A stretch of DNA of 64,000 nucleotides from the NCBI GenBank assembly GCA_019096155.1, contig JAHCVI010000001.1:11718001-11782000 (forward strand). Direction: 5' to 3'. Position numbers and translations under genes: made by a program. Below, in pieces: positions 42,535 to 52,092 of the stretch (its first letter is position 1; each line of letters begins with the position of its first letter). The notes under the pieces were generated by a model, which saw nothing but the letters and a program-made list of their open reading frames with translations, was not told where the DNA came from and made no database searches. The DNA is from Staphylotrichum longicolle. Taxonomy: Eukaryota > Ascomycota > Sordariomycetes > Sordariales > Chaetomiaceae.

Positions 42535-43590
42535 TCACAATCTCCACCGCGCAATCCGGCGCCTGCTCAGCCTCCCTGGCCGAACCGCCCTCCTCCGGTC
42601 CTCGTTCTCGTTATCATCATCGTTCTCGCCATCGTTATCATCATTATTCTTTCCATTGCCCGCCCCCGCAGCAGCCACTCGCACAGCTGCGACATTCTCC
42701 TTGCCCTTGCCCTTGCCGTCTCCCTTCCCCTTGCCTTGGGCCTGGGCCTGGGCCTGGGCCTGCTCCAGCGCAGCCTGCTGCTGGGCGGTGATCTGCTGCA
42801 GGATCGCCTCGAGGTCGGGGACTGACACGGCGCCGGCAGCTGCTCCGGCTCCGGCGGCGGCTCCGGCTTGTTGCTGTTGCTGTTGCTGTTGGCCGGTCAG
42901 GAGGTTTAGGAGGTCTTGCAGGGTCAGGCCGTTGTTGGCGTTATTGTTGTTGGCGTTGTCGTTGTTCTTGCCCCGGCCGTTGCCTTTGCCATTGCCGTTG
43001 TTCTTGCCGTTGCCGTTGTTCTTGCCGTTGCCGTTGTTCTTGCCGTTGCCCTTTCCGTTGCCCTTGCCGCGCCCGCGGCCGTTGCCGGCGTTGCCGGTGC
43101 CGTTGTTGGCCAGCGTGCCGTTGTTGGCGAGCGTGGCGGTGGCGGTCGCTGCCTCTGAGGTGGCAGTTGCGTCGGTCGCGGCGGCGTCCGTGGCGGTGGC
43201 CGCTGCGTCGGTGGAAGCGGCCTCGGTAGCGGCTGCGTCTGCCGCGGTGGTTTTGGTAGCCGCAGCGTCAGCAGCTGCTGTCTCGGTGGCAGCCGCCTCT
43301 GCGGCCTTGGTCGCTGCGGTGGTCGTGGCGGCTGCACCGGCTCCGGCGCCGCCCAGGTTAAGGCCGCCACCAGCGAGGAGGCCCTGGACGAGCTCCTGAA
43401 GTTGAGCGAGCGTGTCTTGGTTTTGGCCCTGGAGGAGGTTCTGCAGCTGCTGAGCGAGAGTGCCCTGGTTTTGGCCTTGGACGGCGCCGACCGGGATGAG
43501 GATTTGGCGTCGCTGCACCTGGGCCGCGTGGGCGGTGCTGAAGCAGAGAGCGGCCACGACGGCCTGCCGCCAGGAGAGAGTGGGTGCCAT
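42535..43590 (-). CDS. Secreted low-complexity Ala/Gln/Asn-Gly-Lys protein, 351 aa
   Basis: Signal peptide MAPTLSWRQAVVAALCFSTAHA followed by a dibasic Kex2-like site (QRRQ). The mature part is built of low-complexity blocks. First come Gln/Leu repeats (QGQNQGTLAQQLQNLLQ and near copies), then about 90 residues of Ala/Thr, an Asn-Gly-Lys repeat (18-base unit, three tandem copies around 42990-43050), polyGln, Ala/Gly, AQAQAQAQGKGKG, and an acidic DND/ENDD patch before a basic Arg-rich end. No known domain. The design resembles fungal cell-wall or secreted scaffold proteins, or intrinsically disordered effectors; this is inference. One exon, no stop. Plus-strand frames across it are antisense shadows of the repeats. 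Repeat copy number probably varies between strains. Confidence 0.65.
   Translation of the reverse strand: MAPTLSWRQAVVAALCFSTAHAAQVQRRQILIPVGAVQGQNQGTLAQQLQNLLQGQNQDTLAQLQELVQGLLAGGGLNLGGAGAGAAATTTAATKAAEAAATETAAADAAATKTTAADAAATEAASTDAAATATDAAATDATATSEAATATATLANNGTLANNGTGNAGNGRGRGKGNGKGNGKNNGNGKNNGNGKNNGNGKGNGRGKNNDNANNNNANNGLTLQDLLNLLTGQQQQQQQQAGAAAGAGAAAGAVSVPDLEAILQQITAQQQAALEQAQAQAQAQGKGKGDGKGKGKENVAAVRVAAAGAGNGKNNDDNDGENDDDNENEDRRRAVRPGRLSRRRIARWRL
42990..43050 (-). repeat. 18-base coding tandem repeat (Asn-Gly-Lys)
   Basis: About three near-perfect copies of an 18-base unit, each adding six residues (GKNNGN) to the low-complexity secreted protein. Confidence 0.75.
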
Positions 43591-45008
43591 GCTGGGCGGA
43601 ATGTACTAGTGAAATAAGAATACACAATGAATGGAGGACCAGCTCGAGGTCTACGCAGTAGACTGAAAGAAGGATAATAGACACAAAAACAACACAACTA
43701 GGGAAGGACTGAGAAGATCTGGAAGCCGTGGAAGCGGATCAGTGGGGGAGTGGCAGATATAAGCCTTTGCAACTCTAAAAATAAGGCCATGATCGTCCAT
43801 CCCAGTCCTCTCATCGAGGGCGCCAGGATGCAGAAACACAGTCGAGACACCCGATGCTTGCGCAATTGACTGCGCCCAGTTAAGATCGCCGGATAAACCT
43901 GCCAAGGAGCAAACCAGACTTGCGAAACCGACGTTGAGTTCCTGGAATCCAGGTGCGCCCTGCGGCGATCAGTCGGTTCTGAGACCCGGCATCAGGGATC
44001 TAGGGCTCGGTTCCTGGATCGCATTGATCTCGGCGCTATGATCAGAAGATCGCGAGCGACCGGACGCCAGCAACGGGTGTGGGGTCGTGGGATGGTGCTG
44101 CGTCGGTGGTCGTGCCCCCCTGCCAAGACTCGGACCGTTTCAGGGGCTGACTTCCCCTGTTCGGACGAGGGTGTTTCATCTGAGTCTGGACCGCCGGCGC
44201 ATGAGGTCCGAAAAGTGTCTTTACAGGGCATTGCCGGTCAACAAGATTGTGCACCCAATGGGATGGTTGCCGTCACTATTTCTTTTTCTCCTTTGTCGCT
44301 GTCTTTCTAAAGATCAAGCTCTCGTCGTGACAAACAAAAGTAGAGTGAGAAATATTAAACAGAAAGGGAGGAACAGAGAAGAAAGAGAGGAGAAAGAAAA
44401 GGAAGAAGAAGAAGATCAAGAAGAGGCAGAAAAGGAAGAAGAATCACATTTTTCTTTTCAGCCTCAAGCATTCGGGGCTGCTCAGTAACCGCCCTGGTAA
44501 GATGTCACGATTGAGTCTGTCCAGTTAGTTGCTGGGTATACGTATCTTTGTGTCACCAAAGAAACAGGGTATTGCTGGCATTTGGTTTCTTGGGGACCCT
44601 TAATCGCGAATGCGCGAACGGTGCTGGGTGAGAGCTCCACTCGAATGTTGAGGTAATGTCACTGAGCTCTGGAGACACCATCACCCAAATCATCAACAAC
44701 CATGACCAGGGCAGGTTAAGGCCCGGAGGGGATACTACTGGACACTGGCGAGGTTTAGGCCTGAAGGGGATATTAGATGCCGCCGACCAACTTATGCCCA
44801 TCTTCTAGAAGTTCCAGAGATCAGCAGTCAGCTACGACAGACCTAGAAACGTCAACTTTTTCCTCACGACATTGCGCGATTGTCATGTAAATTTCTCCGG
44901 ATTGCCCACTGGCCTGCCTCCACATACACAGCCCGAATTTCCAGACACTACAAGTCTCCAAGATTTCCAAACATCGACCCGTCCGTCCACCGCCGCCCTA
45001 ACGCCCAG
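43591..45008. other. Intergenic region with a purine-rich tract
   Basis: About 1.4 kb without a recognised gene. A GA/AAG-rich purine tract occupies roughly 44340-44455. The first 200 bases are the promoter side of the low-complexity secreted gene. Confidence 0.4.
44340..44455 (+). repeat. Purine-rich low-complexity tract
   Basis: Imperfect AGA/GAA/AAG repetition over about 115 bases. It would encode Glu/Lys-rich peptide if read, but no gene context supports that. Confidence 0.6.
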
Positions 45009-45664
45009 ATGTTCTCACCATCGTCGCAACTCGCGTTCAGAGCTCGACAACTGCAGCGCTTCTGCGAGTCAAGACACGAGCATACAACGAAGATCACCAG
45101 CTCGGACATAACCTTCGCGCAAGTTGTGACGCGGGACATACGCCCTCAGACGACAGCAGAGGAACCTTTCCCCGCCAACTGGACAACCAAGCCCAAGTCC
45201 ATTATAGCATTCCTGACATAGCGGAGAGCGAAAGCCAGCGAATACGCCACTACAAGACATTCTCCGACCTCTCAATCATTCAGGCCGGAACACACCGGCC
45301 AAGGGCACGCGTCGACCAACTCGACGACGAAGACCAGCGAGCAAGGGAAACGGCAGCTCGGACGGCAGCCGCAACCGCCGCAAAAGCCCCCTACCGTCTG
45401 CCAACGAATTGCCTAGGCACCTTCCCAGAACCAGCGGACGAGCCATCTACTCCTGCCTCGAGGCTTCGGGCCTCAATGCTCAGGAAGGTGACGGAGGCTC
45501 CCCAGCCAACCCGTACCTACCCACGCCACCACCGCGCTTCAGGTACTCTGACGACGACGTCAGAAGGCAATAGGACCTGGCCACAGACAATCAATCAACA
45601 ATCAATCATCAAACGCTTGACCAGAGAGTGCCCAACAACTGATTTGGGTGCCCACGACAACCAT
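45009..45664 (+). pseudogene. Disrupted coding remnant of unknown family
   Basis: From 45009 a frame begins MFSPSSQLAFRARQLQRF and runs through KITSSDITFAQVV to a stop at 45221. Just there a second frame takes over with natural-looking sequence (SQRIRHYKTFSDLSIIQAG, LDDEDQRARETAARTAA, TFPEPADEPSTPASRLR) and runs to 45664 without any start codon at its head. The two fit end to end if one base is missing near 45222. Composition (soluble, Arg/Ala/Pro-rich) is unlike the spacers around it. I do not recognise the family; a fragment of a retroelement gag-like or an orphan regulatory protein are guesses. No transposon ends seen. Confidence 0.35.
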
Positions 45665-45810
45665 TGAAACTCGAGGAAGCCGTCAACACGTGTCTCCGGG
45701 CCGGTTCACTTCTCACTGCTGGATACCCCTGAATCGTCGTCTCATTCATTATCATTACCCTCCTCCACAAAAGTATCTGACAAAACTATCTAACACATCT
45801 AACAATACCC

Positions 45811-47170
45811 TTACACACACTGCGAGTAGTAGTTGTTGGTAGCCTGGCAGGTCGTGCCGGCGACACAGTTGGTGCATCCGGTGTAGCCCTGGCCACCGCA
45901 CTGCACGTACTTGGCCGCCGTGCACCCGCTGCCGCCTCCCGAAGCCGCCGTCGAGGTGGCCGCGGCGGCCGAGCTGGTCGTCGTCGAAGCGGCCGTGCCC
46001 GACCACGCGTTGAGGATGGCGTTGTACGCGGCCTTCTTCTGGAGGCTGGTGTCCCAGATGAGCGGGTACGAGTTGCTGATCCACGTGTACTTGTCGGTGA
46101 AGCCCCAGGTGGTGATGCCGACGCAGGCGCTGACCTGCTTGCACGCCGACACCATGGTGGCGAAGTCGGTGGCTTGCTGCGCAAAGTTGGGGCTGCTCGA
46201 GGGCGTCTGGATGTCCAGCTCGGTGTAGGCGACCTCGACGCCCAGGTTGACATAGGCCTGCATGTTGCTGACATACTGCGAGGCAGCGCCGACCTGGCCG
46301 GTCGTCAAGTGGGCTTGCATCCCCACGCCGTGGATCGGGGCACCGTAGGATTTGACGAGCTTCACCAGATTCTGAACTCCCGTGGCTTTACTCCCGCTTT
46401 TTTCGATGTTGTAGTCATTGTAGTAGCTTCCTAGGGTGTCAGAGGATGGCTGCTAATGATAGGGAGCATAAGAAGTGGTGGTTTGGGTTGATTGTGAGAG
46501 AGGGGGGGGGCTTCAGGGGTTCACTCACAGCTTGGCGGCCGGGTCAGCAGCGGCAGCAGCGGCAAATGCAATCGGAATGTAAGCAGGCCCAATTGCAGAG
46601 TACCAGACAGAGTCCGTGGTGCGGTAGGAGCCGTCCTCGTTGAGTGCCTCGTTGACCACGTCCCAAGCATAGCACTTGCCCTTGTAGTGGCCAACCACGT
46701 TGGCAATGTGGTTCTTCATGATGCTAATCATGGTCGCATTGTCAAAACCGCCGTTCTTCAGCCACGTCGGGACTTGCGAGTGCCACACAAGGGCGTGGCA
46801 GCGCATGATCTGTCCGCTGGCCTGGGCCTGGGCCACGATCTTGTCCGCATTGGTGTAGCTGAAGACGCCGCGCGAGGGTTCCGTGGCATCAAACTTCATC
46901 TCGTTCTCGCAGGTAACCTGGCCAAAGTCCTGGGAGTTCTTGGCGATGTTGTTGGCGCTGCTGTCGGCCATGACGGTGGTGCTGATCTCAGTTCCGAAGT
47001 CTGCCAGGGGGAAAAGAGGAATGTCAGTCAGTTTCAGGCGGAGAGGGGAGGGAAGGATAGGGCAAAAACGAACACTTCTTCCCAGCGGCCTGGGCCCGGG
47101 CATTGAGGCCATCGGCGGCGACAAGGCCGGCCGAAGCAAGAGAGGCGAGAAGGATGGATTTGAGAGTCAT
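45811..47170 (-). CDS. GH10 endo-beta-1,4-xylanase with C-terminal CBM1, 394 aa
   Basis: Three exons: 47170-47074, 47000-46529 and 46426-45811. The introns start GTTCGT and GTGAGT and end GGCAG and GGAAG; each join restores family sequence (KKYFGTEIST and AKLYYNDYNIE). Signal peptide of about 19 residues. The GH10 barrel is clear: acid/base Glu150 in AWDVVNEALNED, nucleophile Glu259 in YTELDIQT, CHALVWHSQVPTWL and VGITTWGFTDKYTW. A Ser/Thr/Ala linker leads to a CBM1 (YVQCGGQGYTGCTNC to YYSQCV). The enzyme cuts xylan backbone outside the cell. It shares a 1.2-kb intergenic region with a GH7 gene, so both probably answer the same cellulose/xylan signals. A TATTTAAG element lies 73-80 bases before the ATG. 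Confidence 0.93.
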
Positions 47171-47783
47171 GATTGCAAGATGAGCTGACTGCTGAGGGAT
47201 GCAGAGGAGGTCGACGTGATGAAGCAGCTGGCATCACTGCGCCTTAAATATCTCGACGGCAAGCACAGAACCGAATGAGTCCTCCCTGAGGACGTTTTGC
47301 TCCAGCCATCCCCGCATTGTTCGCTGTCTCCTTCAAACCGAGTGCGAGGCATCTTGCGCTGTCGGAGTCTAGTGATGATAGTCTCATGGAGTCGTGAGGA
47401 GCCTCAGGGGGAAGATGGTCTTCTATTGGCGCACAGCAAGATGCACGGGCAGCGCCCCCTCAGGGCTGGTGTCTGAGCACCGCAACGCGAGGGGTGTTCT
47501 TTTTTTCTGCCACGGCTTCCCCGGATTTCTAGATGCCAAGAGGAAGGCCAAGCGGAGGACCCAATGCCGAAAATGCAACCTGGGCGTCCGTTCTGGGCTC
47601 CAGCAACCAGGTTTAAGCAAATTAGCCGTGATGGCAGGCAAGCAGAACCCACTCTGAGCCGACGCTCAGTCCTCGCCGCGATCCTTCAGCGCAGCGCCCG
47701 GACGCCTTGTGCGCATGTATCCACTGCCGCCGGCAATCGTTTAGCGAGCTCCCAAACCAGACCTGGGGAGAGGTTGGTTGGGC

Positions 47784-47814
47784 GTTGGGAACGTTGGCAA
47801 CGTTGGCAACGTTG
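47784..47814 (+). repeat. Nine-base tandem repeat in the divergent promoter
   Basis: Three to four imperfect copies of TTGGCAACG midway between the xylanase and endoglucanase genes. Confidence 0.65.
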
Positions 47815-48272
47815 CGGCTCTCCGGAGGCTCGTTGCCTTTTGAAGTTGTTGGCCCGGACTTGGTCTTGGCCCGGTTCGGTTGGTCCCGGCATGTCGCTCA
47901 ACTGCCGGGCGTGCCCTCATCGGCGTCGATCACCGTCGTCCCGGCTGTGTGGTGGCCTTTCCAGGGCATGGATGTGGCTCAGCTGGGTCGCCCCATCTCA
48001 TCTCGGCGGAATACAGTGGCGCCGATGTGGTCATGCCAGCCTCGGTTCCAAGATTGGGCGGGGAAAACTGCTCTTTGGGACCCCAGAAATCGGGTGCACG
48101 GGAACGATCGCCAAGCACTCCACCAAGCTCTGGTTCCGAGATGCCAAGAAGTGCTTAGCGTGTGCTTCAGAGCGTGGCATTCAGGGGCAAACGGCCCGCA
48201 AGAGTCAAAATTGCTTGATTCCAGAGTCCAGCAGTGCAAGGCGGACAGCGGATTGACGAGGCAGTGAAAATG

Positions 48273-48280
48273 TATAAGAG
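48273..48280 (+). promoter_or_regulatory. TATA box of the GH7 gene
   Basis: TATAAGAG, 79-86 bases before the ATG at 48359. Confidence 0.55.
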
Positions 48281-48358
48281 ACTTCAACGGTCCTGTCTAG
48301 AGAATGTAGTGGGCTTCTGAATCAGCGCTATCCAAGTTTGCTCATTTTAGTGTCCAAA

Positions 48359-49810
48359 ATGGGGAAAACGCTCCAGAGCATCGTCGCCACGGCGCTGGCC
48401 GTTTTGCCCCTTGCGAATGCCCAGCAGCCCGGCACATCGACCCCTGAGGTGCACCCGCAGCTGGCCACATGGAAGTGCACGACAAACGGCGGCTGCGTCC
48501 AGCAGAACACGTCCGTGGTGCTCGACTGGAACTACCGCTGGATCCACACGGCCAGCGGCACCTCATGCACCACCTCGAGCGGCATCGACAAGACGCTGTG
48601 CCCTGACCAGACCACCTGCTCCAAGAACTGCCTTATCGAGGGCGCGGACTATACGGCCGCCGGTGTCACGACGTCGGGAAGCACCCTGACCATGAGGCAG
48701 TACATGAAGGGGAGCAACGGGGTGACCAGCAGCGTCTCTCCTCGCATCTACCTCCTCGGCTCCGATGACAACTACGTCATGCTCAAGCTCCTCGGCCAGG
48801 AGTTCAGCTTCGACGTCGACCTGTCCACTCTTCCCTGCGGCGAGAATGGCGCGCTGTACCTGTCCGAGATGGACGCCACCGGCGGCCGCAACAGCAATAA
48901 TCTGGGCGGCGCCAAGTACGGCTCCGGTTACTGCGACGCACAATGCCCCGTGCAGACCTGGACCAACGGCACCCTGAACACCAACGGCTCTGGCTACTGC
49001 TGCAACGAGATGGACATCCTCGAGGCTAACTCGCGCGCCAACGGCTTCACGCCGCACCCCTGCGCCAACAACAACTGCGACAAGAGCGGCTGCGGCTACA
49101 ACCCCTACTCGTCCGGCTACACCAACTACTACGGCCCGGGCCTCACCGTCGACACCTCCAAGCCCTTCACCGTCGTGACGCGCTTCGTCACCAACGACGG
49201 CACCACCACCGGCAGCCTCACCCAGATCCAGCGCTACTACATCCAGAACGGCAAGACCATCCCCAGCGCGGCCCCGGGCGGCGACATCATCACCGCCAAT
49301 GGCTGCTCTTCGGCCGCCTCCTTCGGTGGCCTCGCTGGCATGGGCCAGGCCCTCGGCCGTGGCATGGTCCTCGCCTTCAGCATCTGGAACGACGCGGGCG
49401 GCAACATGAACTGGCTCGACAGCGGCAGCAACGGGCCCTGCAGCGCCACCGAGGGCAATCCTTCCAACATCCTGGCCAACAACCCCGACACCCACGTCGT
49501 CTTCTCCAACATCCGCTGGGGCGACATCGGCTCGACGGCGCAGACCTCGGGGGGCGGCTCTCAGTCGAGCTCCTCCTCCAGCATCAAGACCTCCACGAGC
49601 ACGAAGACGTCGACGAGCACCAAGTCGTCGAGCACACTGTCGACTTCCACCAAGACCACCTCCACCGTTCCCGCCACCACCACCAAGCCGTCCGGGGCGA
49701 CCCAGACCCATTGGGGACAATGCGGCGGGCAGGGGTGGAATGGCCCGACTGCGTGCGCGGCGCCGTACGCGTGCCAGACGCAGAATGCGTGGTATGCTCA
49801 GTGCCTGTAA
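48359..49810 (+). CDS. GH7 endo-beta-1,4-glucanase (Cel7B/EG I type) with CBM1, 483 aa
   Basis: Secreted cellulase in one exon. Signal peptide ends after PLANA, and mature QQPGTSTPEVHPQL begins with the pyroglutamate-type Gln common in the family. The GH7 catalytic motif is intact: Glu217 (nucleophile), Asp219 and Glu222 (acid/base) within CCNEMDILEANSRA. Many paired Cys are present. I favour endoglucanase over cellobiohydrolase because the loop sequences are short and the close resemblance is to Chaetomiaceae EG I proteins (for example CVQQNTSVVLDWNYRWIH), recalled rather than searched. A Ser/Thr/Lys linker leads to a CBM1 (THWGQCGGQGWNGPTAC to WYAQCL). Start at 48359 begins the signal peptide. 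The antisense strand is also open over about 385 codons; that is a shadow of GC-rich codons. Confidence 0.93.
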   Translation: MGKTLQSIVATALAVLPLANAQQPGTSTPEVHPQLATWKCTTNGGCVQQNTSVVLDWNYRWIHTASGTSCTTSSGIDKTLCPDQTTCSKNCLIEGADYTAAGVTTSGSTLTMRQYMKGSNGVTSSVSPRIYLLGSDDNYVMLKLLGQEFSFDVDLSTLPCGENGALYLSEMDATGGRNSNNLGGAKYGSGYCDAQCPVQTWTNGTLNTNGSGYCCNEMDILEANSRANGFTPHPCANNNCDKSGCGYNPYSSGYTNYYGPGLTVDTSKPFTVVTRFVTNDGTTTGSLTQIQRYYIQNGKTIPSAAPGGDIITANGCSSAASFGGLAGMGQALGRGMVLAFSIWNDAGGNMNWLDSGSNGPCSATEGNPSNILANNPDTHVVFSNIRWGDIGSTAQTSGGGSQSSSSSSIKTSTSTKTSTSTKSSSTLSTSTKTTSTVPATTTKPSGATQTHWGQCGGQGWNGPTACAAPYACQTQNAWYAQCL

Positions 49811-50473
49811 AGTAGATCAGTACAGGGCGGAGGCGTTTTGAGGCCGTGGTGATGAACCACGATAGAGGGTGGAAAGTGCAGGAGTAGCGGAGGGGATAAG
49901 AAAATGGTGCTTGTTTCTCTGCATCTTTTAGAGGGAATCGTCCCCAGTTTTCAGAACATTAGTACATACACTTCGATTCAAAACACTACTCTGCTCCAGT
50001 GCCATTTTCAATAACCGTGATGATGTGTGAAATCCTGTGTCCCATTTGTGCGAGAGGCCATGACATTGGAATGGCTTGGAGAGAGTTTCGGTTGGTTGTG
50101 GCAATGCCAAACACGTACAAGAAGGCTTTGGCTGTTGCCGTTGCGGCATTCACTGAACGCTCGGCTTTTTGATCTTGTTCCCCATAGGATCAATGTAAAT
50201 GGTTGTTTGACAGACATGGTTTTATACGACAAATGAAGCTTTTGGCCTCAGTATCTCAAACATCTCATCCTCCATGCCACCCACCACACAACGATTGCCG
50301 AGATCCCACAGATGTTGCTTCCGTACAGTATTATCCATACAATTCCCCCCACAGTCGCGCAGTGTTGACGCTTGTCCTCTCTCTAAATCCGTCATTAATG
50401 CTGATCCGACATTCTCCTTCTGTTGCAACCCGATCGATTCGGGTTTTCTTGTTCTTGGGCTCAGAAAAGCATC
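49811..50473. other. Intergenic region between convergent genes
   Basis: 663 bases between the ends of the GH7 gene and BTB-like copy D. No gene recognised. Confidence 0.5.
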
Positions 50474-52092
50474 TTATGCGGCACCAAATCCGCTCGGCCT
50501 TCGAAATAGTGATGTGGGATAAGCATAAGCCATGAGGCCGGATTTCCTGGCTTGCGCTTCGAAAGTGGACGGGTTCGGCGCAACATCCGTTCCAAGCGAG
50601 CATGCTCCCAAGATATCCGTCAGCTCGAACCGTTCCCAGGGAGTGCAGGTCTTGTGAGCACTGCCCTGCTTTTTTCTCATCCTGGATTCGCCGATTGCTT
50701 CGGTGCGAACCGCCTCGAGTTTGTTGACCAGCTGGCGTACACTGACTGTCACCTGGTTCTCCCAGTTGATGCTCCCCGAGGAATACCACGACTTGCCTTG
50801 GAGAGCACGATGTACACCTCCGAGCATGGCGCAGTCGCATGTCTTTTGCCAGTCAGGGTGGGCGTAATGGCACGCTGTGTTCTTGGGGTCCGAGAGCTTC
50901 CTCAAAGCAGTGTCGAGCTTGGCTTTGACTTGCCTGATCAACTGCAGACGACCAAGCTCCCAAGATTCTGCAAAGTGTTAGTGATGAGAGCATAATTCAG
51001 GTATGGGATCGCAAACGTCTTACCAAGCAGACCCAAGGCCAAAAGGTGCGGGTCTTTGGAGAGATTGAAGTCGGGATGGCCCTCAAGATAGAGTTGTGTC
51101 CTGCCGGAAACGGTACGTTTAGTGGTGGAGGACAAGACCTCTTTGACGGCGCGCTCGTAGAGTTGCATATGGCCAAGCTTGTGAGCAACCCAGACCTGTT
51201 GAACAAGTGACCGGGGCTCCAGCGCTGGCTGCGAGAGTTTCGAGATCCAACCGATCCAGAACGGCTTCAGCAGGCCCACCATGTCGTACTTGTCACACAA
51301 GACCGTCAGGTGGAAAACAATGTCGAGAGATAGCGATGCCGGCACGACGTCGAATTTGTAGTGAATGACCTGCAATGCGATACGCAGCGCATCTGGGTGG
51401 TCCTCAGGCAGCGGCATCACCCACCCGTCTGCTCCGTCTTGGCTCTGTTTCCCGGAAAATGGCCCGTTAATCTTGCGCTCCCATGCGGAAGAGACGAGAG
51501 CCAACGACTGGGAGGAAATGCGGAACCTGATGCCCTGTTCTCCGGCGACCAACGTCAGGTCGCCGTGAACATGAAACACCTCCATCTTCTTTGGCGCCGG
51601 GGGCATCTTGACGACCGGCTTTGCATCCACGACCGTTGCCGCTAACCAGTCTTCCTTTTTGGTAGTGACGCCTTCGGATTTGACTGGTGGTGACCGGGCA
51701 CTTTGTTGGGTGCCTTGCTGAACGAGTCCAACAGGGACGGAGCTCCCACTGGTGCTGGACCATCTCGCCCCAGCATCGAAAATGCTTCCCGTGTTCTGAG
51801 AGACGCCGGGCGTGTTGTTGCTCTGAAAGGGGCTTGCGAAGGCAGCGTCAGGGGAGGAAAAACGCCAAATGTAAGGGGCCGGGCTGGTGAAGACGGGCTT
51901 GTCCGGCGCAGCTCCGAAGAGAGGGGCGCCCCCGTGTGTCGATGAAGGGCCTGAGACTGTGGAACTGAAGAGAGACGGCCGCGTCGATTCTGTGCTCAGA
52001 TGGCTGAAAGCATTGTTTTCTGTGCGCAGTCGCTTGACCGACCTGCCATCGCCCTCATCCGACTCGTCCCCTTCATTCTTGGGTGGCTGCAT
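50474..52092 (-). CDS. BTB/POZ-like paralogue D, intact, 520 aa
   Basis: Two exons (52092-51024 and 50967-50474) with GTAAGA donor and TTTGCAG acceptor at the intron position conserved in copies A-C; the frame closes to 521 codons. N terminus MQPPKNEGDESDEGDGRSV plus a basic KRLRTE patch, then a Ser/Pro/Phe-rich region with one FG-like motif (APLFGAAP). The BTB core is VHGDLTLVAGEQGIRFRIS, SLALVSSAWERK and LTVLCDKYDMVGLLKPFWIG. The second exon carries the family mark CDCAMLGGVHRALQG and CTPWERFELTDILG. This is the best reference for the family in the window, and lies 8 kb from the A-C array on the opposite strand, beyond the two cellulase-type genes. Role unknown; nuclear location is suggested by the basic patch. 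Confidence 0.8.

Larger units (their letters stand above)
47171..48358. promoter_or_regulatory. Divergent promoter between GH10 xylanase and GH7 endoglucanase
   Basis: 1188 bases between the two ATGs. TATA-like boxes at 47243-47250 (minus, TATTTAAG) and 48273-48280 (plus, TATAAGAG). A GGCTAA motif on the minus strand (47622-47627) matches the core bound by the xylanase regulator XlnR/XLR-1. Several G-rich SYGGRG-type sites such as CTGGGG near 47763 could bind the carbon repressor CreA/CRE-1. A nine-base TTGGCAACG repeat lies at 47784-47814. Motif assignments are by eye; such short motifs occur by chance. Confidence 0.5.

Noticed and set aside
42656..43399. 247-codon plus-strand frame of Pro/Leu/Ala repeats
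   Set aside because: Antisense of the low-complexity secreted gene; the sense strand has a signal peptide and a proper start and stop.
48563..49720. 385-codon open frame antisense to the GH7 gene
   Set aside because: Shadow of GC-rich third positions on the other strand; Gly/Ala/Val/Arg-only composition and no motif, while the sense strand encodes a complete cellulase.
48359..49810. Cellobiohydrolase (Cel7A) assignment
   Set aside because: The loop regions and N-terminal sequence resemble Chaetomiaceae endoglucanase I rather than CBH I; called endoglucanase, with the caveat that no alignment was run.
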